Positions 53,456-62,860 of a DNA stretch of 64,000 bases are shown here, in pieces. Each line of letters begins with the position of its first letter. The stretch's first letter is position 1. The notes under the pieces were generated by a model. It did not search any database. It saw nothing but the letters and a program-made list of their open reading frames with translations, and was not told the origin of the DNA. A program made the position numbers and the translations under genes. The stretch covers positions 310,001 to 374,000 of the forward strand of contig JAWKHI010000001.1 in NCBI GenBank assembly GCA_041394885.1, written 5' to 3'. This stretch comes from DSOI01 sp041394885 (GTDB lineage: Bacteria > Acidobacteriota > Terriglobia > Bryobacterales > Bryobacteraceae).

Positions 53456-56400
53456 CTAAAACTGCAGGCGCAGGGCAAGCTGCAATTGGCGCGGGTTGCC
53501 GACGATGCCGGAGATCACGCCCGCGTTGGAGGCTCCAATCGTGGCGTTGGGCTGGGCAAACTGCGGAGTGTTGAACAGATTGAACGCTTCGGCGCGGAAC
53601 TGGAGTTTACCGCGTTCGCGGATGGCGAAGTCCTTGAACATGGACAGATCGAAATTGACGCGGCCGGGTCCGAATAGCGTATTGCGGCCGAGATTGCCGA
53701 AGCGGATTTCATTGGGCCGGGTGAACTGCGCGGGATCGAACCAGCGGCGGATTGTGCGCTGGCTGGAATCGAGAGTGGCGTCGACGCCGGTTGAGTCCGG
53801 ACGGGAACCGCCGGCGCCATTGGTGTTGGCATTGGCGAGCCCCGGGGTAAAGGGCAGCCCGGTTTGGAGGGTGGTGATGCCGTTGAACTGCCAGCCGCCG
53901 AGTGCGGTCTTGGTCCAGCCTTGCGCGTCGCGGAAGAAGGGAGCGCGGTAGGTGTAGCTGAGGGTGAAGCGGTGGCGCAGATCGAAGCTCGAGTTGGAGC
54001 GATCGCAACTGCGGCAGCGGCGATCCTGCGGCGTGCCGGATCCGCCGCCGAACTCAGTGCCCACATTGTCGATGGCGTGAGCCCAGGTGTAACCGAGCAA
54101 CAGGCTGAGCCCAGCGCTCATGCGCTTTTCGGCCGACAGTTGGAACGCATTGTAGTTGGAAAGGCCATCGGTGACCCCATAGGTGATGACGGAGAGACCA
54201 GGACGGACGGCGAAGAACGGACGGCGGGGGTTGACGGCGCCGGGACCGGGTTCGGGCTGATTGAGATCGTAGGTTGTGCTCAGGCGGCGTCCGAGGTTGC
54301 CGACATAGGCGGCCTTGATGACGGTCTGGAACGGCGCCAGTTCGTGTTGGATGGAGAAGTTGAACTGTTCGGCGTAAGCGGAAGTAAAGGTAGGAGAAAT
54401 GCCGATCACGCCACCCGACGGATTCTTGGCAGCCTCGAAGTTGACGGTGGGAGCGGCAGGGAAACCGTCGCTGACGCGGGTGCCGACGTTGACGTCGCCG
54501 GGGGTGACGCTGTAGATGGGTCCGAACGGGATGTGCCGGAACAGGCGGAGGAGGGCGCCGCCGTTGCCGCTGGGATTGTAGAAGAGCCCGAATCCGCCGC
54601 GGACGACGGTGTTGGAGGCGACTTGATAGGCGAAGCCGAAGCGGGGCGCGAAGTTTTTGAAGTCGCGATTGACGCCGGCGCGGGCGCCCACCCCATCCAC
54701 TCCGGCGATCTTGACGGTGGCGGTGGCGGCGTCGAAGTTGGCGATGCGATTGGCGACCTCTGTGAAGGGGCTGTAGTATTCGTGGCGGAGGCCGAGGTTG
54801 AGGGTGAGCTTCCTCGATACGCGCCAGTCATCGGCGATGTAGAAGCCGGTTTCGACGCCGCGTTGCCCGGTCCAGGCGAGCGTATAGTCCTGTTCGATGA
54901 GGCTCGCGTAGCCGAGTAGAAAGCTGGCCATGGCGTTGCCGGAGGCGCCGGGGGCAGATCCGCGAGAGTCCGTAAAGGCGGGCGAGAAGTTGAAGCGTCC
55001 GTTGCCGCGATTGGTCTGGTATTCGGTGATCTGGCGCCGCACGATGGATCCTCCGAACTTGAGGGTGTGGGCGCCGGCGGTGAAGGTGAGGTTATCGGTG
55101 TACTGGAAGCTGTTTTCGCGGCGGAAGATGGGGAGTGACCGTGAGTGGCCAATGCCGGTGAAGCCGGCGGGTGAGAAGATGGGCAGCACGGTTTGAAGGG
55201 GATGGGTGTTGGAATTGGGTATACCGAGTTGATTGCCGAGCGCGCCGCCTTCCTCGGCGCCGAGGGCCGTGTAGTCGAGCACGAAGCGGTTGAAGCCGAT
55301 CCGAAGGTCATTCACCATGCGGGGTGACAGCACCTTGGTATAGCTGGCCACGACGTGCTGGGTGGGATTGAAGGCGGGTCCGGCGAAGGAGTCTTCATTG
55401 CCAAGGCCGACCGGCTTGGCGATGCCGGCGATCTGCGCGTCGGGAAACGTATAGGGCGCCGTGGTGGTGGTGTGCTGGATAGACCAACGGACAAAGAAGT
55501 TATCGTTCGGAGTGAACTGATGATCGACGCGGACGTCGCCTTGATCCCAACGTTGGGTCAGGTTGAGGTTAGCGAGGTAGTTATTGGCGAGACCGGCGCC
55601 AGTGGGCGTGGGGTAGGCATTGATCAGCTTGGCGGTAACGGGATCGAAGCGCGCCGCGGGGATCCGATTACCGGGAAACTGATCACGCACGGTGCGGCCC
55701 GCGTCCGTGCGGGTGGACAGGGGATCGAAGATGTTGTTGGGCTGACCGGAGAAATCGCCGGAGCGCATGCCCGTGGTGGGGATGGTGGTCTGAATGGAGT
55801 TGAGCAGGTTGCGGCGGAAGCCTTCGTAGTCGACGAACCAGAAAGTCTTGTTGCGGCCGTTGTAGAGCTTGGGAACAACCACCGGCCCGCCCAGGGAAAA
55901 GCCGAACTGGTTGTAGCGGAAGGGCGGGAAGGGAGTGCCCTTAGTGTTGAAGAAGTTGCGGGCGTCCATGGCGGAGTTGCGGAGGAATTCGAACACGGAA
56001 CCATGGATCTCGTTGGCGCCGGACTTGGAGACCACGTCGACGACGGCTCCGGAGTTGCGTCCGAGGTCGGCGGAGTAGAGATTGGTCTGGACCTTAAACT
56101 CGCGGATGGCTTCGATGGCGGGGCGGAGGACGATGGAGAGGGTGAGACGGTCATTGTTGTCGACGCCGTCGTAGAGGAAGTTATTCGAACCCTCGCGATT
56201 GCCATTGGAGAAAATCTCGGTGCCGGGACGGCGATCATCAGGGCGGGTGCCGCTCATGATGGTGCCGGCGGTGGAGAAGCCCGTCCCGTTGACACCGGGG
56301 AAAGCGGATGGCGAAGTTGGACGAAGTTGCGTCCGTTGAGGGGTGTCTACTGACGAATTGCTGATTGATGACCGAGCCGAGGGACGAGGAAGAACTTTCG

Positions 56401-56773
56401 AGAAGCGGGGCGGTGGCGGCGACCTCGACGGTTTCGCTAACCTGTCCGACCTGAAGAACGAAATCGACGCGGGCGCGCTGGTTGGTCTGGAGGGCGATGC
56501 CGTTCTGGACGAGTTTGCGGAAACCGGCCGCTTCGGCGGAGAGATTGTAGGTGCTGGGCGGCCGAAAGTCATGTTAAAGCTTCCGTCGGCGGCAGACTCG
56601 GTTTCCCGGGCAGTGAGGCCGGTCTCGGCGTTGGTGGCGAGGACTTTGGCCTTGGGGATGGCGGCGCCGGAAGAGTCCGCGATGTTGCCTCCGATTTCTC
56701 CAGTGGAAACCTGGGCCAAAAGCGATACACTCAACAACAGAGTCGATGAAAGAAGAGCAATCGTTGTCTTCAT
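53456..56773 (-). CDS. Second Oar-like TonB-dependent receptor, with scrambled frame near the N-terminus
   Basis: The gene from the ATG at 56773 (GAGG nine bases upstream) encodes about 1,105 residues: signal peptide, carboxypeptidase-regulatory domain (VSTGEIGGNIADSSGAAIPK), plug and barrel (GSNNFLYDGVDNNDRLT; GLSLLLGYTWAHAIDN; LQFRAEAFNLFNTPQF) and a terminal Phe. Between about 56,570 and 56,295 the frame is wrong: the family sequence STYNLSAEAAGFRKLVQNGI ... VEVAATAPLLES lies in frame 2, and PLNGRNFVQL in frame 3, before frame 1 resumes at PGVNGTGFSTAG. Three small indels cancel, so the ORF stays open although about 90 residues would be garbage. The role is TonB-linked uptake or surface binding. 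Confidence 0.88.
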   Translation of the reverse strand: MKTTIALLSSTLLLSVSLLAQVSTGEIGGNIADSSGAAIPKAKVLATNAETGLTARETESAADGSFNMTFGRPAPTISPPKRPVSANSSRTASPSRPTSAPASISFFRSDRLAKPSRSPPPPRFSKVLPRPSARSSISNSSVDTPQRTQLRPTSPSAFPGVNGTGFSTAGTIMSGTRPDDRRPGTEIFSNGNREGSNNFLYDGVDNNDRLTLSIVLRPAIEAIREFKVQTNLYSADLGRNSGAVVDVVSKSGANEIHGSVFEFLRNSAMDARNFFNTKGTPFPPFRYNQFGFSLGGPVVVPKLYNGRNKTFWFVDYEGFRRNLLNSIQTTIPTTGMRSGDFSGQPNNIFDPLSTRTDAGRTVRDQFPGNRIPAARFDPVTAKLINAYPTPTGAGLANNYLANLNLTQRWDQGDVRVDHQFTPNDNFFVRWSIQHTTTTAPYTFPDAQIAGIAKPVGLGNEDSFAGPAFNPTQHVVASYTKVLSPRMVNDLRIGFNRFVLDYTALGAEEGGALGNQLGIPNSNTHPLQTVLPIFSPAGFTGIGHSRSLPIFRRENSFQYTDNLTFTAGAHTLKFGGSIVRRQITEYQTNRGNGRFNFSPAFTDSRGSAPGASGNAMASFLLGYASLIEQDYTLAWTGQRGVETGFYIADDWRVSRKLTLNLGLRHEYYSPFTEVANRIANFDAATATVKIAGVDGVGARAGVNRDFKNFAPRFGFAYQVASNTVVRGGFGLFYNPSGNGGALLRLFRHIPFGPIYSVTPGDVNVGTRVSDGFPAAPTVNFEAAKNPSGGVIGISPTFTSAYAEQFNFSIQHELAPFQTVIKAAYVGNLGRRLSTTYDLNQPEPGPGAVNPRRPFFAVRPGLSVITYGVTDGLSNYNAFQLSAEKRMSAGLSLLLGYTWAHAIDNVGTEFGGGSGTPQDRRCRSCDRSNSSFDLRHRFTLSYTYRAPFFRDAQGWTKTALGGWQFNGITTLQTGLPFTPGLANANTNGAGGSRPDSTGVDATLDSSQRTIRRWFDPAQFTRPNEIRFGNLGRNTLFGPGRVNFDLSMFKDFAIRERGKLQFRAEAFNLFNTPQFAQPNATIGASNAGVISGIVGNPRQLQLALRLQF

Positions 56774-56861
56774 GGTAACTAACCTCAATTGCACTCAGTG
56801 TAACTCCATGCCGGATTCACGTCAGTTAAATTGCCAGTTAAAAAAGATATAGGGATAGCTT

Positions 56862-57986
56862 ATGAACCTTACTCAATGGCAACCGCTTGCTTTCGACTCG
56901 CCGCTGGCTGGCTACGAAACGCAAGCCGTGCAAATGCTGGCGGCGCACCAAGCGGGGGATGCGTGGGCGATCGGGTTCATTCACGCGAAGCATCCGCGCT
57001 TTTTGACGACAAAATCCCCTGGCTGCCGAAGCCACTCTCCGACGCGGATATCGCCGCAGCGGCATTCGATTCCGACGATGCACGATTGGCGGTGGCGCGG
57101 GGGTACGACTTCGCGGATTGGGATGCACTCCGCGAGTGGGCAACGCCCATAAAGAGCGCGGCGGTCTTTACTGCTTGAGAGTCGGATGTTCACCGATCAG
57201 CGATGGCGCGATCGCGGCGATGCCTGACATGACGACAGCCTGCCGTAATGACCACGCAAAGACCTTTACCCACCGCCGCAGGCGGGCGACCTTCATCGCC
57301 TTCGCAGCACAGAACGCTGAGGGTGCATCGAGTCGTCCTTCCGCCGCCTTCAGCGATATGACCTTCAGTTGGCCCGCCTCGATGCATCAGTCGCGATATA
57401 CGAAGATCACGCCGGTGGCTGACGAGCAGCGCCGGAACGAGCAGCCATCCATTGAGGGCGCGAGGGCGGTGGCTGCCCGCGCCGCTGTCTTTCCGATTAA
57501 CCCGCGGCGAGAGTGATGAACCCGAATAATGGGGCTCGTTGTTGCGGACCGCTTTGGCGTTTGGCCAGCGCGACGCCGCCGCGGCTTTGGTGCGCCGGGG
57601 CGCCAGCGTCGACCTGGTGTCCGCGGCCGGGTTGGGTCTGCGGGACGAAGCGGCGAGATTGCTGGCCGGTTCCGACGCGCCCAGCCGGCATTTTGCCCTC
57701 GCGCAAGCGGCCCAGCACGGACATGCGGACGTGGTGGCGCTGCTGCTGGACGCGGGGGAGGATCCAGACCGCTACAATCCCAAAGGCGCACACGCTCACT
57801 CGACGCCTCTGCATCAGGCCGCATTGGCGGGGCATCTGGAGGTGGTGCGGTTGCTGGTGGAACGTGGGGCGAGGATCGATTTGCGGGACCGGATTCATTC
57901 GGGGACGCCGCTCGGGTGGGCGGAGTACGGGGGCCAGTCCGCAGTTGCGGCGTATTTGCGGTCCAAGGAAGACTCGAGCGGAAAGT

Positions 57987-58003
<17 letters not shown>
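56862..58003 (+). pseudogene. Ankyrin-repeat protein, fragmented by several frameshifts
   Basis: The gene opens with MNLTQWQPLAFDSP and reads to FIHAKHPRF near 57,000, where a base is missing; the next frame continues LDDKIPWLPKPLSDADIAAA to a stop at 57,178. Between 57,180 and 57,540 only short islands resemble the family (RATFIAFAAQNAEG near 57,290; SAGTSSHPLRA near 57,440). From about 57,520 it is clean again, with ankyrin repeats in ARLLAGSDAPSRHFALAQAA, HADVVALLLDAGEDPDRYNP and TPLHQAALAGHLEVVRLLVE. The intact protein would have about 380 residues. The end overlaps pntB by 17 bases, convergently. Ankyrin proteins bind other proteins; no partner is evident. Confidence 0.7.
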
Positions 58004-59369
<1,366 letters not shown>

Positions 59370-59378
59370 GGCGGTGAG

Positions 59379-59663
59379 TTACTTTTTCGGCGTCTGCTTG
59401 CCCTTGAACATGTTGAGCATGCGGTCAGTGACGAGGTAGCCGCCGACGACGTTGATGGTGGCGGCGACGAGGGCGGCTGTACCAAGCGCGGTAGCGAGAG
59501 TGTCGTGCTGCTCCCCGGCGGCGATCAACGCGCCGACGATGGTGATGCCGGAGATGTCGATGGAGCCGGACATGAGCGGGGTGTGCAACTGGGACGGAAC
59601 CTTGGAGATCAACTCGATTCCGAGGAAGATGGCAAGCACGAAGGTGAACAGCAGCAGAATCAT
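59379..59663 (-). CDS. pntAb: NAD(P) transhydrogenase, alpha subunit 2 (membrane part)
   Basis: This 94-residue protein consists of three membrane helices (LLLFTFVLAIFLGIELIS; GITIVGALIAAG; ALVAATINVVGGYLVTDRM) and ends in KGKQTPKK. VPSQLHTPLMSGSIDISG is the conserved loop of the alpha subunit membrane domain. In many bacteria alpha is split into a soluble NAD-binding piece and this small membrane piece. It lies 13 bases after pntAa. A longer frame across it is a shadow of pntAa. Confidence 0.95.
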   Translation of the reverse strand: MILLLFTFVLAIFLGIELISKVPSQLHTPLMSGSIDISGITIVGALIAAGEQHDTLATALGTAALVAATINVVGGYLVTDRMLNMFKGKQTPKK

Positions 59664-59676
59664 TGGTGACCTTTCC

Positions 59677-60834
59677 TCATCCGCTGGTGGCGGCGTTGGC
59701 GAGGTCGCGAACCTTTTCGTTGCGAATCTCGCCCTGATGGGTGATGAGGCAGCCCTTGAGAATGTCGTCGTCGAGCCGCATTTGAAACGCCTTGGCCTCT
59801 TTGTCCCAGAAGTGCTGGACGAAGTTGACGAGGTTGGAGGACAACATCTGGCTGGCGGCGGCGGGAACGCGGCGCGCCATTTGTGAGTAGCCGAGGATGT
59901 GGACGCCATCGATGGTGACTTCACGGTCGAGTTCGGAGCCTTCGACGTTGCCGCCGGTTTCAACGGCAAGGTCGACAATGACGGCGCCGGGACGCATGCC
60001 GGAGCGCATATCGGCGGTGACGAGGCGCGGAGCCTTGCGGCCGAACACCTGAGCGGCGGCGATGACGATGTCGGACTGCGCGCACTGCTTGGCCATGGCC
60101 TGGCGTTGCAGCTCGATTTGCTCCTTGGTGAGTTCCTTGGCGTAGCCCTGGGCGGTGCCGGCGGTGTCACCACCCAAGTCGATTTTGAGGAACTTGGCTC
60201 CGAGCGACTTGACCTGCTCTTCGGTTTCCGGGCGAACGTCAAAGGCGTCGACGCGGGCGCCGAGGCGTTTGGCGGTGGCGATGGCCTGGAGCCCCGCCAC
60301 GCCGACACCGATGATGAAGACGCGGCCGGGGGAGATAGTTCCGGCGGGAGTCATCATCATGGGGAGAATGCGATCGAGTCGATCGGCGGCGAGCAGGACG
60401 GCGGCGTAACCGGCGAGATTGGCCTGGGAGGACAGGACGTCCATCTTCTGCGCGATGGTGGAGCGCGGGATCATCTCGAGACTGATGGCGCTGGTGCGCT
60501 GGAGGTTCATGGCCCGGACGAACTCGGGAGTACGGAAGGGGTCCAGGAAGCTGACGTGGATGGCGCCTTCGCGGATGAGCGGAATTTCCTCGAGGGAGGG
60601 CTTGTTGAGGCGGAGGATGAGGTCTGCCTCGGCGAGGGCCTTGGGACGGTCCGCCGTGATCTTGGCGCCGGCGTGCTCGTAGGCGGAGGCTTCGAGGCCG
60701 ATCGTCACGCCGAGACCGGCTTCGACGTAGATGTCGGCGCCGGCGCGGACGAGACGTCCCACGTCGTCAGGCAGCAGGGAGACCCGGGACTCGCCGGGGT
60801 CGTCTTCACGAGGTACAAAAATCCGCATCGGCAC
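59677..60834 (-). CDS. pntAa: NAD(P) transhydrogenase, alpha subunit 1 (NAD-binding)
   Basis: The 385-residue soluble protein carries the alanine dehydrogenase/PNT fold: MRIFVPREDDPGESRVSLLP opening, DLILRLNKPS, GRVFIIGVGVAGLQAIATAK as the Rossmann glycine motif and IVIAAAQVFGRKAPRLVT. It binds NAD(H) and passes hydride to domain III of pntB, coupled to proton translocation. The start is either GTG at 60834 or the in-frame ATG at 60828; the conserved sequence begins at the ATG. No strong ribosome binding site is seen. Confidence 0.96.
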   Translation of the reverse strand: MPMRIFVPREDDPGESRVSLLPDDVGRLVRAGADIYVEAGLGVTIGLEASAYEHAGAKITADRPKALAEADLILRLNKPSLEEIPLIREGAIHVSFLDPFRTPEFVRAMNLQRTSAISLEMIPRSTIAQKMDVLSSQANLAGYAAVLLAADRLDRILPMMMTPAGTISPGRVFIIGVGVAGLQAIATAKRLGARVDAFDVRPETEEQVKSLGAKFLKIDLGGDTAGTAQGYAKELTKEQIELQRQAMAKQCAQSDIVIAAAQVFGRKAPRLVTADMRSGMRPGAVIVDLAVETGGNVEGSELDREVTIDGVHILGYSQMARRVPAAASQMLSSNLVNFVQHFWDKEAKAFQMRLDDDILKGCLITHQGEIRNEKVRDLANAATSG

Positions 60835-60909
60835 GGTGATTAGGGTCCTGGCCAGTACAGCGCCGGGATTTCATACTGTAGCAGAGTTGGGCTGGTCCAG
60901 GTCAGGCGC

Positions 60910-62334
60910 TTAGCCGAGGCGGCCTCCGAGCGTGGGCGCCCATTGGTTGGGGATGAAGCGGGCGAGCCTTTCTTTGATGCGGTTGGAGCCGCGCCCGGCG
61001 GCGATATTGCGGAACTCGTGCGGGTCTTCGGTGTGGTTGTAGAGCTCTTCGGTCTGATCCGGGTAGCGGATGTAGCGGAAGCGCTCGTCGCGCACGGACG
61101 CATAGCCTTCGCCATAGGTAGTGAGGGCGGGATGATCCCACTGGGCGCGGGGACGGCGCAGGAGCGGAGAGAGGCTGCGGCCTTCGAGCGGCTTGGGGCC
61201 GATGCGGAGATTGCAGAGTTCGGCGAGGGTGGGATAGATGTCGATCAAGCCGACGGTGCGGGCGCAGCGGGAGCCGGGCGCGGTGATTCCGGGAACGCGG
61301 ATGGCCATGGGGACGCGTGCCGACTGCTCCCAAAGGGTGGTTTTTTCCCAGTGATCTTTTTCACCGCAATGATAGCCGTTGTCGGACCAGAACACGACGA
61401 TGGTGTTCTCCGCATGAGGGCTGGCGGCGAGGGCATCGAGAACGCGGCCGAGGCTATGGTCGGCAAAGGTGGTGCAAGCGGCGTAGGCGTGGAGGAAGCG
61501 CCGCCAGGATTGTGGATTGTTCTTGCCGGTGACTTCGAAGCGTTCGCCCCAGACCTTGGCGAGCATGTGCGCTTCCGCGGGAGTATCATCGAGATCGCCA
61601 TCGCGGTAGCCGGCGGGTGGGACGCGCATGTCCGCGGCGCGGTACATGTCGAAAAAGCGCTTGGGGGCGGTGAAGGGAGTGTGGGGACGCCAGACGCCGT
61701 AGGAGAGGAAGAAGGGCTTGTCGTGTTTTTGGCCGAGGAGGGCGACGGCGGCATCGGCGTTGACGACGTCTGGGAAGTCACTGTCGGGGCCTTCCCAGGC
61801 GGTGGTGCCCCAGAACCGGTCCTTGGCGATTTCGCGGTCCTTTTCGGGCGGAAAAGGGCCGAAGCCGCCGCCGAAGTACTGATTGTCCCAGAGGGCCTTT
61901 TCGCGGGAAGGCTCGAGGGGGGCGTGGAGGATCTTGCCGCGGCCGAACGCAAGGTAGCCGTTGCGTTTGAAACATTCCGGCATGTTTTCGGTTTTGTCGA
62001 GGGGGGACTTGGTCCAGGGGTCCGAACCGTTGCGATAGGCGCCGGTGGAGTGCGGGTAGAGTCCGCTGAACACGGCGGCGCGGGAGGGAACACAGGCGGG
62101 CGAGGCGCAGTAGGCGCGATCAAAGACGAGGCTCGACTTTTTCAATTTGTCGAGGTTGGGCATTTGGATGCCGGGGTAGGAGTTGAAGAAGCCGTAGTCG
62201 TTCATGTCGTCGGCGATGAGCATGAGGACGTTCCATGGCTTGGCCGGCGTTGGCGGCTGGGCGAGGGCCGAAGCGATTGGGGAGGCCGCGCCGGTGAGAA
62301 GTGCGCGGCGGGTGAGGTGCGGGGATGAGGTCAT
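60910..62334 (-). CDS. Secreted sulfatase (iduronate-2-sulfatase-like)
   Basis: The 474-residue protein begins with a twin-arginine-like signal (TRRALLTGAASPIASALAQ). The sulfatase core starts VLMLIADDMNDYGFF with the metal-binding Asp pair; ASPACVPSRAAVFSGLYPHS carries the CxPSR motif whose Cys becomes formylglycine. Later blocks are FWSDNGYHCGEKDHWEK and RVPMAIRVPG. The pattern resembles iduronate-2-sulfatases, which remove sulfate from polysaccharides. A formylglycine-generating enzyme is not encoded here. Its start overlaps the cupin stop by four bases. Confidence 0.93.
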   Translation of the reverse strand: MTSSPHLTRRALLTGAASPIASALAQPPTPAKPWNVLMLIADDMNDYGFFNSYPGIQMPNLDKLKKSSLVFDRAYCASPACVPSRAAVFSGLYPHSTGAYRNGSDPWTKSPLDKTENMPECFKRNGYLAFGRGKILHAPLEPSREKALWDNQYFGGGFGPFPPEKDREIAKDRFWGTTAWEGPDSDFPDVVNADAAVALLGQKHDKPFFLSYGVWRPHTPFTAPKRFFDMYRAADMRVPPAGYRDGDLDDTPAEAHMLAKVWGERFEVTGKNNPQSWRRFLHAYAACTTFADHSLGRVLDALAASPHAENTIVVFWSDNGYHCGEKDHWEKTTLWEQSARVPMAIRVPGITAPGSRCARTVGLIDIYPTLAELCNLRIGPKPLEGRSLSPLLRRPRAQWDHPALTTYGEGYASVRDERFRYIRYPDQTEELYNHTEDPHEFRNIAAGRGSNRIKERLARFIPNQWAPTLGGRLG

Positions 62335-62645
62335 GCGGCGCTCCGGGAGCCTTCGGCGGGAGCGAAGACGACGAGGAGTTCAAGGTCCTCTTCGATGGAG
62401 TGGAAGCGGTGGGGTTGGCCGGCGGGAACGAACAAGAGGTCGCCGGGGGCCACGGAGGAATCCTGGTGGCCTGCCGAGAAGCGGGCTCGGCCCCGGGTGA
62501 CGTAGTAGAGTTCGTCTTCGGAGTGGGGCGACTGGAGGTCCTGCGCCGAGGCCTGGAGCCGATAGACGCCGGTGCTGAGGTGAGGGGAGCGCATGATCTC
62601 GAAGTAGGGAGAAGCGGGTTGCGTGGCGAGGGTCCATTTCGGCAT
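62331..62645 (-). CDS. Cupin-domain protein
   Basis: The 104-residue protein is a single small cupin barrel: HSEDELYYVTRGRARF corresponds to cupin motif 1 and APGDLLFVPAGQPHRFHSIEED to motif 2, with metal-binding His and Glu residues in place. Small cupins may be sugar isomerases, dioxygenases or ligand sensors; nothing here separates these. It is translationally coupled to the downstream sulfatase gene. Confidence 0.9.
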   Translation of the reverse strand: MPKWTLATQPASPYFEIMRSPHLSTGVYRLQASAQDLQSPHSEDELYYVTRGRARFSAGHQDSSVAPGDLLFVPAGQPHRFHSIEEDLELLVVFAPAEGSRSAA

Positions 62646-62860
62646 AGGGATATTGTCCTATAGAGCTGGCGTAGGGGTTCGGGGCGGCGGCAAGTACCAG
62701 CCTGGAGAGCATGGTTCTGGCCAAAAGGTCATTTGATTGGAAGCTTTTAAGTTGATATCGTATGAAGGTGCTAGTCCGGCTGGGAAGGCCATCGGCCATC
62801 GGCACGGACCGAAAAATCGATAACTTGCTCACATTGCAGCACACTAGGGGAATTCAACGA
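62646..62860. promoter_or_regulatory. Divergent upstream region between cupin and pyrophosphatase genes
   Basis: This 215-base spacer must hold promoters for the cupin-sulfatase pair and for the membrane pyrophosphatase. It is locally A/T-richer. AGGGG lies 10 bases before the ATG at 62861. No clear -35/-10 pair or operator stands out. Confidence 0.35.
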
